In this document: piece after piece, positions 21,002 to 32,489 of the stretch
Layout of the letters: the number at the start of each line of letters is the position of its first letter
Numbering within the stretch: position 1 is the first letter of the stretch
NCBI RefSeq assembly: GCF_030247195.1
Contig: NC_080672.1
Span: 190,865,810 to 190,929,809, forward strand
Direction of reading: 5' to 3'
DNA from: Topomyia yanbarensis
Lineage: Eukaryota; Arthropoda; Insecta; Diptera; Culicidae
Length of the DNA: 64,000 nucleotides
Translations under genes and position numbers: made by a program
Notes under the pieces: model-generated
What the model was told of the DNA's origin: nothing
What the model saw: only the letters and a program-made list of their open reading frames with translations
The model's database searches: none

Positions 21002-21295
21002 CACAGACTAACAGACATAACACTCAAAAACAAAGCTTCGCCCGTTTAACGGTCATTTTAAATATATTTGTAGTTGGGACTGTGGCCACATTTGAAATTA
21101 TGGCGCCACTGACATATGAACAAGCATATGGGGGATAGACCACTAGTGAAAAATTGTTCCCAAACTTGAGGGGTAACCCACCAGTAAATGAGTGATTGGG
21201 ACTGTGAATAAAAGGTGGAGCTAGTGTTCTGGGAAAATTGTCGGATCGATGTTTTTTAGGGAATTCCCTCATAGTGTTATGTCTGTTAGTCTGTG
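21002..21295. mobile_element. MITE, CACAGACTAACAGAC family, copy 3
   Basis: A 294-bp copy in the same orientation as 1680-1974. It is flanked by the exact 7-bp duplication GTATATC (20995-21001 and 21296-21302). The outer bases differ (A versus the terminal G), again fixing the duplication at 7 bp. Confidence 0.9.
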
Positions 21296-21302
21296 GTATA
21301 TC

Positions 21303-23560
21303 AGCCGAATATTACGCCTAAAGTGGTTTTTAAGCAGCACTCAAATGCAATATTGCTCGGATAAGCTCTGTTATCCTGATTCTTAAAGCGACTATAAAAC
21401 CGAACTGATGCCTTGTTCATGGGCCAGCTAGTGGTTAGTTGGGTAGCGTTAGATGGTCTTGAAAACTCATTGTGTAGAAAATAAACAGCGACGTAAAAGG
21501 CTTTTCCCGATGCCGTTCGTTTGACGTTTTATAAAAAAAATCCTAGACCTGAATCCTGGAAGAGTCGGATGAGTAGGAGAGCAATCGTATTTTTGCGTCT
21601 AAAGCTTTGAAACGAAAATTTGACTTAATTTGCAATTTGGTAATTCTTGTTACTTACGAACTGATCTTATGTTTCTTCAGATATTTTCGCGGATGACAAA
21701 TGGATCTTTGAACTATTGGTTCGGTTTTAACGATTTGTTTGGGAGAGAAACTGCGAGTACTTTATTTAAAAGTATAATTTATAGATTTTAATTCAAAATA
21801 GTAATTTTAATTCAAAAATTGTGTTTCTATTCAGTACAATGAAAGTTATTAACGTTAAAAATCTATCACTTCTTACGTATTTACGAATGTTTAAGACGGA
21901 ACCCTATATTTAAAGGTTACTCGTGTTACGACAAAAGAATGTTAAAATGTTTTGAAAATATACTTGCTACCCCCGTTAGAAAACGCCAGTCTTCGTAATG
22001 TTTGATGTATTTCCAACAAGATTGGTGCGAATATAAAGACACATCGAGCTGGATCAAAAATTCAGAATGAAATTAAGGTGGGTTACTGGTTATTACCTGA
22101 TTAACAGTAAATAACCCCTAGATTCTGAGGATAAGTTAAAAAATGAGATCACAGATAACAGACGTTCATTTATTAATTTTATTCTGTTCTTTGTAATTTT
22201 TACCATTCCTAAACCAAAGTTTCGGATTAAAAATAGATGTTTTTACAAATTTGCATCACCAATTTATAGGGTCTAGAGTACTTTTTTCAAAATCAAGCTA
22301 ATTTTACTGTTCCAAAGGAAATCGCAGTACTTTTTTCAAAAACCTCTTCACCAATCTGACACTATTCACTGTATCTCAATAAAAAGTAATAAGAAAAGTT
22401 GCCAGACTACTAACAAGTAGATTTCATTAGATTGGAACACTTCTCACTTCAAATTCTTGCGTTATGAACGAAACGAAAAGGTGGCTATATAGTTGCCACC
22501 GCCGTATAAAGAGTTAAATGAAAGATAATAGTACTATCTACTATACCCGGTCTAATTTATGCACAACATGGGTATGAAAAGGTTATTAGGAAGTTCTGAA
22601 AGTCAGATCATGCGCATTTCGAATATACCATCATTATAGTGATCACAGTTTATAGCAATATCCTACGAAGGACATGCGCTCAGTGTCGTCCGAAACACAA
22701 GTGTGTTAAATCTTTTTTTCATTAGATGCGTGCGAAAAGAGACGTGTGTTCCAAGTGAAAAATTTCGTATATGCTGTTAAAAAGTGCACTAATTACGACT
22801 ACTAAAGGTGTCAATTTAACAATTGATTTTTAGGGAACGATCCATGCAAAGATCATTTGAACTAGCATACAGTGATATGTGCATGCATTTTAAAAAAGTT
22901 TGCAACTGCTTCAATATCGAATATGTGCAATTAATGTCAGCGATTACCTATGCTAACTAATGTTGTGTGAAAGTTCAGTTAATAGTGAGCACTTGTGCAT
23001 ACAAAAACACGATAATGTGAAGGAAAACAAAGCAGTTGCAAATTTTATAATTTTCCTGCAGTTTGAACATTGCCATTAATTTTAATATTTCATAATACTC
23101 ATGTGGTTTTCTGACTTTTAATGATTCCAATTGAAAAATAACATTATTTCAAAATCATATACAGCTATGAATTCTAAAACTTTTCTACGTTCAGCTCAAT
23201 GCATATCGATTTTCTTCTTTGGTAATTAAAAATGCAGTTGCTAGTGAAAATATTTTTTTTATTGTACGATGTAGAGATACAATTGACATTTACGTTTCGT
23301 TGCATTAATGTTATCAATGTAGTTGGGGATTGCAGTGAATTAAATATATGAAAAAGATTATCTGCTCATTGTCTTATATGCCATAACAATGATAAGAGCG
23401 AACATACTTCGCATTAATACATTATTGACTCACAAAATGTTAAGCAATACAGCCATCTTCATATCAATATTATAGCACAGAAAACTAGGTTGCACTTTAC
23501 ACAGGTCAGCTATAATAAGATCAAGATATCTTTCATGTCATAGACGCATATACGTTGCAT
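21303..23560. other. Long stretch without recognised gene
   Basis: The only repeat trace seen is CACAGATAACAGACGTTCAT near 22150, resembling a MITE end of the CACAGAGAACAGAC family. The rest is AT-rich and appears single-copy within the window. It may be intronic or intergenic host DNA. Confidence 0.45.
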
Positions 23561-23565
23561 ACAGA

Positions 23566-23760
23566 ATGGATAATGTCAAAGAAAGACAGTATCACGACCA
23601 CACGTTATCATCATCGGATATCCCTGCTGTCAATGTGACACCCTTCTCTATGAGCAAGCAGAAACGACTTGGTCCCGCGCCGATTGCTTCTTTTGAGGAT
23701 ACCATAGCTGAGGATAAAAATCGAGTGCGTATCAAGGCTTTCGTAATAGTAGTGCTCTAA
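23566..23760 (+). CDS. Possible host coding exon, unrecognised
   Basis: A 64-codon frame preceded by GCATACAG, a plausible 3' splice site. Its codons look protein-like rather than AT-biased, and the peptide contains KQKRLGPAPIASFEDT and AEDKNRVRIKAF. It lies in a region free of recognised transposons. The last codons read into AT-rich sequence, so if it is an exon the donor would lie near 23740, though no strong GT signal is visible. I do not recognise the family, and it could be chance. Confidence 0.3.
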   Translation: MDNVKERQYHDHTLSSSDIPAVNVTPFSMSKQKRLGPAPIASFEDTIAEDKNRVRIKAFVIVVL

Positions 23761-24441
23761 GATTTGCTTTTTATTTATCAATCGAAGATGAAGCTTTTTT
23801 GTCCCAATTACTATTGCTGATACCACACCCGTCAGTTTTGGTTCCAATAACTAAGTTAGCCGCAAATACTAGTGTTACGCTTTTGTTATCACCAAAATTA
23901 ATTATTTATGTGCATATATGAGTTACAGTAAAAGTCGTCCCTAAAACTTCCACGTACGCAAACGTAAGTTTTTTTTTTATTTCGCCTTTCATCTAAGTTT
24001 TACTTTTACTGATGTTCTATTTATATCAGACTCTCCGTTTAAAGTGTACAGAAAAAATGAAATTTGTCTTCCGAACTATACGATCTTTTTTCGTAAATAT
24101 ATTTTGCATTCTACCCGTAATCTGGATTAAGTAGATTTTATAGCATTTCTTTTACAAATTCCGCGTTTCGCATCATTAGTTGTGATTTCCTTCCTTTCAC
24201 AGCACGTTTTTGAGTACTTTCAAGAAAATATGTGGTCAGTTTTTGCATAGAACAAACTATGTGGTAATTTTTACCACATAGTTTGTTTTTTTTGTTTAGT
24301 TTTGCAGTTTTTTAATAAATTCTAGAATTTTTTTTCATTTATTTATCTCTGGTTTTGTAAACACTGGTATACGGTTTCTGTATTCTGTACAATGTACACC
24401 TGCCGCGATTTGTTGGAAGAATGAACGTACTAGAGAATTTA
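23761..24441. other. No recognised feature
   Basis: It contains a perfect short palindrome ACAAACTATGTGGTAATTTTTACCACATAGTTTGT at about 24252-24287 (17-nt arms, almost no spacer), but no gene. Confidence 0.45.
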
Positions 24442-24442
24442 A

Positions 24443-24690
24443 GCACAGAGAACAGACATATAAGCTAGAACAAACCTCGACAAACATGTGATTAGGGCTC
24501 AAAAGCCAAATGTTAAAATTCACTTTGAGGAGAAATTCTGGAGAAACCGTTTTTACCCAAGCATGGTGCATCGCAGTCAACGAAAGACAAAACGTTTCTC
24601 CTTTGTTTGCTATCAACGGCTCTGTTGTGCGATTTACGGTTTATCGAGAATTTCCTCCAAAATGAATTTTGACAGTTGGCTTCCCGACCA
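24443..24690. repeat. Fragment of CACAGAGAACAGAC MITE next to a diverged CTCGAC MITE
   Basis: CACAGAGAACAGACATATAAG at 24445 matches about 30 bp of the left end of the 417-bp family. It is followed at 24476 by CTCGACAAACATGTGATTAG and a diverged foldback body ending near GACAGTTGGCTT. The CTCGAC copy lacks its right terminal ~30 bp. This is a decayed nested pair. Confidence 0.6.
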
Positions 24691-24739
24691 GAAGAAAATA
24701 ACTGGCCAATAAGGCCCATCTAAAAAGTTTTTAAAATAC

Positions 24740-25760
24740 TATTAACCCTTCGCGACGTGAAATTTTTTTTCAGCGTTAATACTGTTATTTTTAGCTTTAT
24801 ATAAGTTTTCGGGGTCGCTGATTCCGATTGTGACGTTGAAAATGTAAAATTCAAAATGGTGGATCCAATGTGGCGACTGTGCTTGGCTAAATTTCATGTT
24901 TGTTTCATAGGCAGTATGGAGTGAATTTTGTTACTGGAAGGTTGAAAAATGTTTTATTATTATTAATTAATAGCCCGCCTCTTACCCCCACACCAAAAAG
25001 CTCACGCCCCCTGGTAGTGGACACATCAGTTCTCAGCGTACAAAAAAGGTCAGCACAACAAAACAAAGTTACGAATCGAGGAAACACTGAGAACAAAAAA
25101 AAACAATACGAGACCGACAAAACACAAAATTTGACAAGAAGTTACGGCGGGTACCCAGCGGAAAAGAATCCTTTTAAGGGTCCCATCGTAGCCTTGCAGG
25201 AAGCTTATAATAATTTAAATTTATTTATTACTTATTGCTAGAAAAAATGCATTTATCAATTGTTTTTATTAAAAAAATGTTAACCAATTATAACTAAAGG
25301 AATAAGCTCGATTAGTGGTGAACGAAGTTTATATTAAAAATTCTCCTATTTTATTTTTTTAAATTAGTTTCAAGTATTGATACCTAAATTTAATATTCCG
25401 CAGTTATTTTCTTCTGCTCGGGATTGGTTTAAAACGTCTTATAAGCGGTTTTCGGAGTAGCTGATTCTGATTCTGACGTCGAAAATGTAAAATTCAAAAT
25501 AGCGGATCCAATATGGCGACTGTGCGACCCAAAAAAAGCGTAAAAAAGTTAGCGACCCCAAAAACTCGTAAATCGAGTTTTATGGTCGTTGTAGCAAAAT
25601 TCGTAAAAAATGGCTGTCATTGTGTAGCAGCCATTTTGAATTTTCAAATTTCATTATCAGAATCACAATCAGCGACCTCAAAAATCACATAATCCATTTC
25701 AATGCTAGTTGAGAAGTTATCCCTGTCTCAAAATCTTTTATATAATATAATAATAAACTC
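24740..25760. repeat. Degenerate dispersed repeat with GTGGATCCAATGTGGCGACTGTG motifs
   Basis: The block AAAATGTAAAATTCAAAATGG followed by GGATCCAAT(A/G)TGGCGACTGTG occurs at about 24838 and 25485. An inverted AATTTCATTATCAGAATCACAATCAGCGACC occurs at about 25650. The region holds a 113-codon plus-strand frame (24900-25241) without motifs, which I treat as non-coding. Confidence 0.45.
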
Positions 25761-25879
25761 CATTTTTGCTTATTTTGACTTTTTTTTTTTAAAAAACTGA
25801 CCTGCGAAAAATTCTGCTAAAAAATCTAATATTTAGTTCAATGTTTGAGATACTTGCAAAAAAAAGTTAGATCTTTAGG

Positions 25880-26733
25880 ACTTTTTTTTTTGTAAAAACA
25901 TTTATTTGGAGACTTTATTTACATGAGTGTTACACAATTACGGTGAGTTACAATTTAAAGCAAACTCGAGAGCTCCTACTGTCATGTCACTATCATCCAA
26001 AATAAAATTTATGTAAGAACTAAATAATTTTAGAATCTTCGTACTTTTGTTAGAGCAAATACCCTTGAACTCTGGGATCGCTAATTGATTGAAATTTATC
26101 CTCGATCCTAAAATGGTTTCCAATTTTAGTTGAAGAGTTTTCCACAGGTGTTGAGGGCACTGGTGAAATTTATGCTCTAAGGTTTCCACAACGTTCCAAC
26201 AAACTCCACAATTTGGATTTGGGAGTCGTCCTATGTTGTGTAAAAGTTTCGCATGGGGTATTTTGTCGTTGACGAACAGGAATAATGAAGATCTTTCTGT
26301 GGGATTCAATTGTTTAGAGTCTATGTTTTTCCATACTCTTGGCCACGTTTTCTTGCATAACCTTCGGTGTTTTTAGAGCACCTAGTAAATGCGTCTCAAT
26401 GCTGATAGAAGAGCTGTTCAACGTTAGCTGCTGAGGTGGATTACGGATGATGTTCCATGCTGCTCGTAGACACGGGTAAGTTGATGGTATTGCTGCTCCA
26501 TTCACTGCCTGACTGTACAGAGAAGCAGCAAAGGGTGCTTCTTGAGCGGTAAGCAGGAACTGATTGGCTAACAAAGCCTTGAACTTGTGCATCGGAAGGT
26601 GTAAGTTCAGTCCTCCCTTCAAAACCGATTGAGTCAATTGCTCCATGGCTACTCTTGGTCGCCGATCCCACACAAAGTAGCCAATTTGTTTGGTGATCCT
26701 GGCCACGTCTTGATTTCGGATGCTTTTTTTCTT
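25880..26733 (-). pseudogene. L1-like non-LTR retrotransposon, C-terminal end of ORF2
   Basis: On the minus strand the frame 26314-26706 reads YFVWDRRPRVAMEQL then GGLNLHLPMHKFKALLANQ. This is the post-reverse-transcriptase region characteristic of L1-type ORF2. A frameshift near 26330 leads to 25938-26309, with NPTERSSLFLFVNDKIPHAKLL and a C-x2-C...H-x4-C zinc-binding end (CGVC, EHKFHQC), the zf-RVT type. A poly(T) run at about 25880 is the antisense poly(A) tail. The 5' part is missing and the fragment abuts the R1 element. It has no endonuclease or catalytic reverse transcriptase motifs. Confidence 0.75.
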
Positions 26734-26959
26734 TTTTGAATGGAGAATGCAATTTACGCACTAACCCAGTACACGTGCTATTAGTAGATGCCAAGCTACC
26801 ACACGGGGTGTACTGGAGTGTCGGGCTCTCATGGTGACACCATGACTAGGTAATACCGACTAAATTCCATTAGGCACCGTCATTGTTCCTCCCAGGGACA
26901 ACCTCTCGGAATTACTTCTGGGGAGACGGTTGTACTTAATGTACTCACTCACTCTCGCT

Positions 26960-27700
26960 CACGCGTTCATACATCCTGTATAAGGCTTACTTGGGCGCTC
27001 TCTCTGTCACACCTTGATTCACTCTCTAACACTCCACATGAGGCTTACTTTTGTGCTCACCTTTTTCGTACCTTGCGAGGCTGACTTGTGTGCTCGCCTT
27101 TTTCCTCACCTTGCTAGGCTTAATTTTGTGCTCGCCTCTAACACACCATGTGAGGCTGACTTGGATGCTCACCCTATCACCTGATTTACTCTCAATCATA
27201 CCACTCTATTACACTCCTGTCGCTCCCACTGGCATCCCATGCGGGACATTTTTCTTAGGCCCCACTTCTGACATACAATGTGAGCCTTACTCAGCGTAGC
27301 CAATAGAACACACCATTGATCTTGGCAATCGCAACACCCTCGGCGGAGGAGTGTATTACCTATTGAACCGGGATCCTTGTGAGGCTGACTTTTGTGCTCA
27401 CCTCTAACATACCATGTGAGGCTGACTTGGATGCTCACCCTATCACCTGATTCACTCTCAATCATACCACTCTATTACACCCCTGTCGCTCCCCCTGGCA
27501 TCCCAAGTGGGACATTATTCTTAGACCCCACTTCTGACATACCATGTGAGGCTTACTTGTGTGCTCACCGTTTTCATACCTTGTGAGGCTGACTTTTGTG
27601 CTCACCTCTAACATACCATATGAGGCTGACTTTTGTGCTCACCCTTAACATACCGTGTGAGGCTGACTTGGATGCTCACCCTTTCACTCCTCTGGCACGC
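26960..27700. repeat. R1 3'-UTR minisatellite, copy 1
   Basis: About 15 irregular units built on TGAGGCTGACTT(T/G)TGTGCTCACC, spaced 25-60 bp, plus a ~155-bp higher-order block (CCCTATCACCTGATT...GGGACATT) that occurs twice (about 27170 and 27440). The shorter array in the other R1 copy (47905-48340) shows that the unit number changes between copies. The apparent ORFs here are repeat translations. Confidence 0.85.
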
Positions 27701-27927
27701 CATGAGGTATCGATAGCTAAGTCCCAACATACTACGCTACGACCCTCCCGTCTTGGCATGAGGCAGTCCACTTATACACCTATACACTCACTCTTCTGTC
27801 TTGCTTCGGGGTGGCTGGATTTACCCCTTACGTGGTTGCCATTCGCAGCGCCAAACCTGCCTCGGCATGAACAGACCATTCACTCCCTTTTTTGCGCTTG
27901 GCCTTTTTCGCTCCAGCTAACCAATCA

Positions 27928-29388
27928 CTAGTTAGCCGTGCCCGTCGTCTGTTGCTCGGTTCGCCAGATTACCTGTAGCCTACTGGCAATCTGCATGGTA
28001 GCAGCCGAGACTGCGTTCCACTTCTCCATCGATTGACACATCCGCTGAATAAGGGTATCAGGGGTTGTGTCCCAGCCACAGACGTCAAGCATTGCTCTTC
28101 TTTCGACGTCGAAACGAGGACATACGAACAGTATATGTTCGGCAGATTCGTCCACACCTGGGCAGTCAGGGCAGACGGGGACCTTCGCGTGCCCAAACCT
28201 GTGGAGGTACTGTCGGAAGCAGCCATGGCCTGGCAGGAATTGTGTCAGATGGAAGTGAACTTCCCCATGTGGTCTGCCCACCCAGCTCGATATGTTAGGT
28301 ATCAGCCGGTGGGTCGAGGAGTTATCCCACTCATGCTGCCATCTAACGACCGAAGCCACCCTGGTGCGCTCGTGGGCTCCCCTATTTCCACGTAGCTCGA
28401 AGCACTCCTCATCTCCCGGATGACCAGCCCGACTGGCATCATGCTCGCTATCACGCAGGATGCATCGTGTGATACCGTGCGGTAAGCAGATATCACTCTT
28501 AGGCACATCACGCGGTAGGTGCTCTCCAGTTTCTGTAGGTAACTGATTACCCTCAGTGCTCTTGACCATGACGGGCCGCCATACTTGAGGATAGATACGG
28601 CAAACGCCTGCCAGTAGCCTACGTCTACTGGCGCACACCTTTAAGCTGTTGGACATCATCCTCGATAATACCGCAACAGGCGTCGACGCTCTCTTGCATG
28701 TATAGCCGACATGGCTGCCGAAGGTCAGCTTGTCGTCTATAATGACTCCGAGAGACTTCAGACTCCGCTGTGAGGTGACCACGACTTCTCCCACATGGAT
28801 AACTGCATGTTATACCGACTTGCGGTTGTTGACGATAACTACCTCCGTCTTATGCTGAGCGAGCTCCAGGCCTCTCGCGCTCATCCATTCCTCCACCGTG
28901 CTGATCGCGTGTTCTGCGGTTAGTTCTACCTCAGGAATTGACTCCCCGCAGACCTCCAAGGTTACGTCGTCAGCAAAGCCGACGATCTTGACTCCAGGAG
29001 GGAACTTCAGTTTCAGAACCCCGTCATACATGAGGTTCCATACCACCGGGCCTAGGATCGAGCCCTGCGGGACTCCGGCGGTAATAGGGACCTTTTTCTG
29101 ACCCGCATCGGTCTCGTATAGCAGTACGCGGTTCTGGAAGTAACTTTCCTGGATCCGGTACAAACCCACCGGTAGGCTAAGCCGGTGTAACGAGAGCGCG
29201 ATGGCATCCCAGCTTGCGCTGTTTAATGCGTTCTTCACGTCAAGTGTCACTAACGCACAGTATCGAATGCCTCGCCTTTTCCGTTGGATCGCTATCTCGG
29301 CAGTCTTTATCACTGAGTTGATAGCGTCCACCGTAGACTTACCCTTTCGAAAGCCAAACAGCTTGCTTGACAGGCCGTCCGTACCTTC
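27928..29388 (-). pseudogene. R1 ORF2 fragment (reverse transcriptase to C-terminal CCHC), broken
   Basis: From the 5' side: LFGFRKGKSTVDAINS, VTLDVKNALNSASWDAI (motif A), AGVPQGSILGPVVWN (motif B) and VGFADDVTLEV (motif C). The frame stops at a TAA just after VNNRKSV, where the other copy has CAA. It resumes with HVGEVVVTSQRSLKSLGV. A pair of compensating frameshifts (about 28610 and 28410) scrambles about 65 residues. The C-terminus is VCPDCPGVDESAEHILFVC, a CCHC zinc motif typical of R1-clade ORF2. The endonuclease and the first reverse transcriptase blocks are missing because of 5' truncation. Confidence 0.82.
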
Positions 29389-29617
29389 AGTAGATACAGA
29401 ACATTAGATTAGGATTGTCGCTGACATCAGGGGTAGGAACATCATTGTTTTGATTCCGAGATATACCTGTCAAATGGGCCAAATAAAAAACAGCAAAAAA
29501 ATAATCCTCTATCGTCGTTTCATAGCGACTAATCATTTTTGTTTCTTTTAGCCAGCAAAACAATGGCTATTCTTGGCTAATGTGTTTTCACTAATTAGAA
29601 TGCACAAATTGTCTAAA
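29389..29617. other. No recognised feature
   Basis: Unassigned DNA between the truncated R1 end and a partial MITE. Confidence 0.4.
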
Positions 29618-29720
29618 CACAGACAAACAGACGTAACACGAGATGAATTTTCATCGCCCACAGAAAAAACGGTCGCTTTAAATTATGAAAAATGCGCCAT
29701 TTCACCGAGCGTGGCGCTTG
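29618..29720. repeat. Partial MITE end, CACAGACAAACAGACGTAAC type
   Basis: It starts CACAGACAAACAGACGTAAC, followed by GGTCGCTTTAAATTATGAAA. A matching opposite end (TGTTACGTCTGTTTGTCTGTG) lies at 33871-33891, but flanks show no shared duplication, so these are probably separate partial copies. It is related in its ends to the CACAGACTAACAGAC family. Confidence 0.6.
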
Positions 29721-29883
29721 TGAAGCGATTTTGACACATAGCCATAATGTGTAACTTCGTTACCGCAAGCACCCGAAAACCAAAATGAAGGGAAAGAAAG
29801 GTGGGAACATTCGTCACTTTTAAGTGTATTAGTTTTATATATGTCAAATGGAACAAAGTGTCCGCGACCCATAAAATAAGTAA

Positions 29884-29974
29884 ACATCGTTTAACTAGAC
29901 ACCCAGATGGTGCTAGTTACTGACGAGATGATGAAACAGATGAAACACAAAAAAATAAAACTTAATTTAAGTTA
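29884..29974. repeat. Direct repeat pair member A
   Basis: The ~80-bp tract CTAGACACCCAGATGGTGCT to AAATAAAACTTAA is repeated at 32298-32374 with about 90% identity by eye. The 2.3 kb between the two contains the promoter-like repeats and a MITE. No LTR-type ends or coding sequence occur between them. Confidence 0.65.
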
Positions 29975-30524
29975 GGTTTTGTGCCCTTAACGCGCAAAAT
30001 GGCTTAATACAATTTTCCTTTATGAGAATTAATATTGCATAATGCAAGGCGTTTGGCTCCCGAGCCAAAAGACAAGAGTTCGTTTTCGCTTTCTCGTTAG
30101 CAAACCTGAGCCTCTGTGCTTGCTTCCCGGGACATCACTCGGGACAAGTCAGTTGCTTTGAACGTTCACATGTGTCGTGTGAACTGTTTGGAATTTTTTG
30201 ACATTAAAAATGTCTTACTCCACTATCTGGGGCTGGGTGTCATTCTAAAATCTAAACTATCTCCCATGTAACGAAACTATGTAAGGTTTGCACGCTTATA
30301 ACTCCGATATTACTAGATGAATTTTAATCATTCATACACCAACCGATTCAGAAACACCTAACTTAAATATTGGTAATAATTTAATATCTCCCCAATAAAA
30401 GTAGACTTTTGGAAATTGGTAAAATTAAAAAGTTCACGAAAAACGGGAAAATTACCATTCGTGAGGCAGATTTCTCAGACACAGCCGTCAAGAGAGGGCA
30501 GCTTAGTTGCTCAATGAAACACGA

Positions 30525-30840
30525 AAAGTCATAAATAGAAGCAACGCATGTCCGTTTAAATCAGTTGTTGCTCTTATCCCATACGAGCAACATCGTCTCC
30601 AGGCGATGCAATAAGCGCTATCGATTTTCGGTAACGTTGGCATTTGCACACACTCGGACCTAAGTGACTAAACCATATACGGTTAGTTTATAAATAGAGG
30701 TGACGCGTACATGTTTGAATCAGTTTTTGTTCTTATGTCGAACGGGTAAGATCATGGCACTACAATAAGCGGTAGACGCTATGCATTTTCGGCAGCGGTG
30801 GCCGTGTGATTTTTCGGGTACCAGCACGGTGTCACAGAAT
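30525..30840 (+). promoter_or_regulatory. Two diverged promoter-like units, each with TATA box and initiator
   Basis: Unit 1 has ATAAATAG at about 30531 and AATCAGTT about 24 bases later. Unit 2 has TATAAATAG at about 30690 and AATCAGTT at the same spacing. Both continue with TTGTTCTTAT, then CAATAAGCG and ATTTTCGG. The period is about 160 bp. TATA and TCAGT spacing matches an insect RNA polymerase II core promoter. I find no ORF starting downstream, so this may be a relic of a tandem gene promoter or part of an unknown repeat. Confidence 0.4.
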
Positions 30841-31116
30841 GATTTGCAAAGTGGGTGGGCAGGGTGGTTTGGATTTAATTCAATACGGTGTGTGCTGCTT
30901 AAGAGTGTTGCGTTTGAAAAAAATATATTTTTATGCATGTGTGCGTTGTAACTTGTTAATTCATGTTTACGGCGCTTTGTAGCTGCGTAGGGTAAAGAGC
31001 CTATTGGTTTTCATGTTTCATATTTCGGTTATATGTTTTTATCAGTAAGGCATCTGACAACGTGCTTCTGTAGTTATTGCACTGTTCAGCAGCGTAGTAT
31101 TTTATATAGGAGAGTA

Positions 31117-31235
31117 CACTCAGGTTTTTTACGCGGGTTTTGAAATTTACGCGGTTTTCATTAACGCGTTTTTTTTTTAAATTTACGCGGTTTTAATTTA
31201 CCCGGCCTGTATCCCCTGCGTGAAAAATCTGAGTG
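31117..31235. mobile_element. 119-bp MITE with CACTCAG ends and TA duplication
   Basis: The left end CACTCAGGTTTTTTACGCGG is mirrored by CGTGAAAAATCTGAGTG on the right. It is flanked by TA on both sides (31115-31116 and 31236-31237). The interior holds repeated AATTTACGCGGTTTT. TA duplication suggests Tc1/mariner mobilisation. Confidence 0.8.
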
Positions 31236-31239
31236 TAAT

Positions 31240-32297
31240 TGCATCGGAAACAATCACATTCCCAGCAGAACTTTTTGTTTTCTAATTTCAAACACTTTTG
31301 TTACGTACTGCACACAACGGAAAATTTTAAAACAGAACTTACCGTTTCAGCAGCAGTTTAAGCGGGTGTTCTTTTTCGATTCAAATTCAAGCCATGTCTT
31401 AAGCGTTACTGGACTTAAAATTGTTTTCCCAGTTTATCCAGTCAGAATATCTGTCCTACCCTATGTATTTAAAACACAGTTCTAATTGCGTTTTAAAGTA
31501 TACAACAAATAGAACGGTTCAGTATACTAATTTAAATTTTAAAATAATTTTTTTTTAAATTATGAAACAAACCGCTGTACTGAAGATATAATTATGTCAG
31601 TCCTATTACCACATAAAACACCTATATAACATAAAACGCTGCAGAATTGGTTTAATAATACAATGTTTACACTACAGAGTTATAACACGTTTTAATAATT
31701 AGCAAGAAGAAAAATGTCACCAAGATAGCATAAAAATCCGTTTTAACTGGTAGTGCGAACGTTGCATAACAATGTAATTTATCAAATAATTTCATTTTTT
31801 CCACCACTAATCGATCAAGAAATACTTAAACTTAAGATTGTTTACTTAAGCTCATTAGTACATTATTGAAAATTTAAATGGAAAATGAAATTTCATATTT
31901 CATGGAGAATCTGTATATTTCCGTTGGCGGGCGTGGGCTTCCTCATCACAGCTCTCAATATGGAACTTTTCTTTTGAATATATTTTCTGGACAGACCAGC
32001 CTATTTTTACTAGATGGATCAGCCAAATAATGCCAATCACCTAGTGAGATACTTGATTAATTAATAGATTACCGCTAAAAGACCTTCAATAAATTATGTT
32101 TTAATGGGGAGGGTATTGTAACATATGAAAACAGGCGTGTGAACAAGAATGTGAGTCGATATGTGTGATAGATAAAATTCATTTGCACGCTCTTGAAAAA
32201 AGCTACATTTTTAATGTCACCGTGGTCGTGTCCTGTACACAACCCTTTAATTTTTTATTTGTGTCTAACTAGTGCTAATTTGGGTACTAGTTTAGAT
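31240..32297. other. No recognised feature
   Basis: AT-rich, non-coding as far as can be seen. Confidence 0.45.
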
Positions 32298-32374
32298 ACA
32301 TCGTCTAACTAGACACCCAGATGGTGCTAGTTACTGACGAGATGAATTCGAAACACAAAAAATAAAACTTAATA
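32298..32374. repeat. Direct repeat pair member B
   Basis: Second copy of the tract at 29884-29974 (CTAGACACCCAGATGGTGCT to AAATAAAACTTAA), same orientation, with an internal difference after GAGATGA. Confidence 0.65.
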
Positions 32375-32489
32375 AACATAAAGATCCGAACGAGCGTCCT
32401 GATTCTTTGGCGCAGGATGAAAAGAGAGAAAAGGCCGAACTTCACCACGGATCTTCCGATTCGAACAATTAGGGACACTTTTTTATATC

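Larger units (their letters stand above)
26734..29388 (-). mobile_element. R1-clade non-LTR retrotransposon, 5'-truncated copy 1
   Basis: Minus-strand element: antisense poly(A) at 26732-26748, a ~1.2-kb 3' UTR with a minisatellite, then the C-terminal part of ORF2. It is nearly colinear with the copy at 47163-50563 and stops at CCGTACCTTC, about 1.2 kb short of that copy. R1-clade members encode an endonuclease and reverse transcriptase without RNase H, ending in a CCHC motif. No target duplication is apparent, and it is not in rDNA here. Confidence 0.82.

Noticed and set aside
26960..27931. Cys/Thr/Leu-rich open frames on the plus strand
   Set aside because: They are translations of the R1 3' UTR minisatellite on the opposite strand and recur as the array unit.
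29884..32374. LTR retrotransposon bounded by direct repeats
   Set aside because: The repeats are only ~80 bp, lack TG...CA ends, and no gag or pol sequence lies between them.
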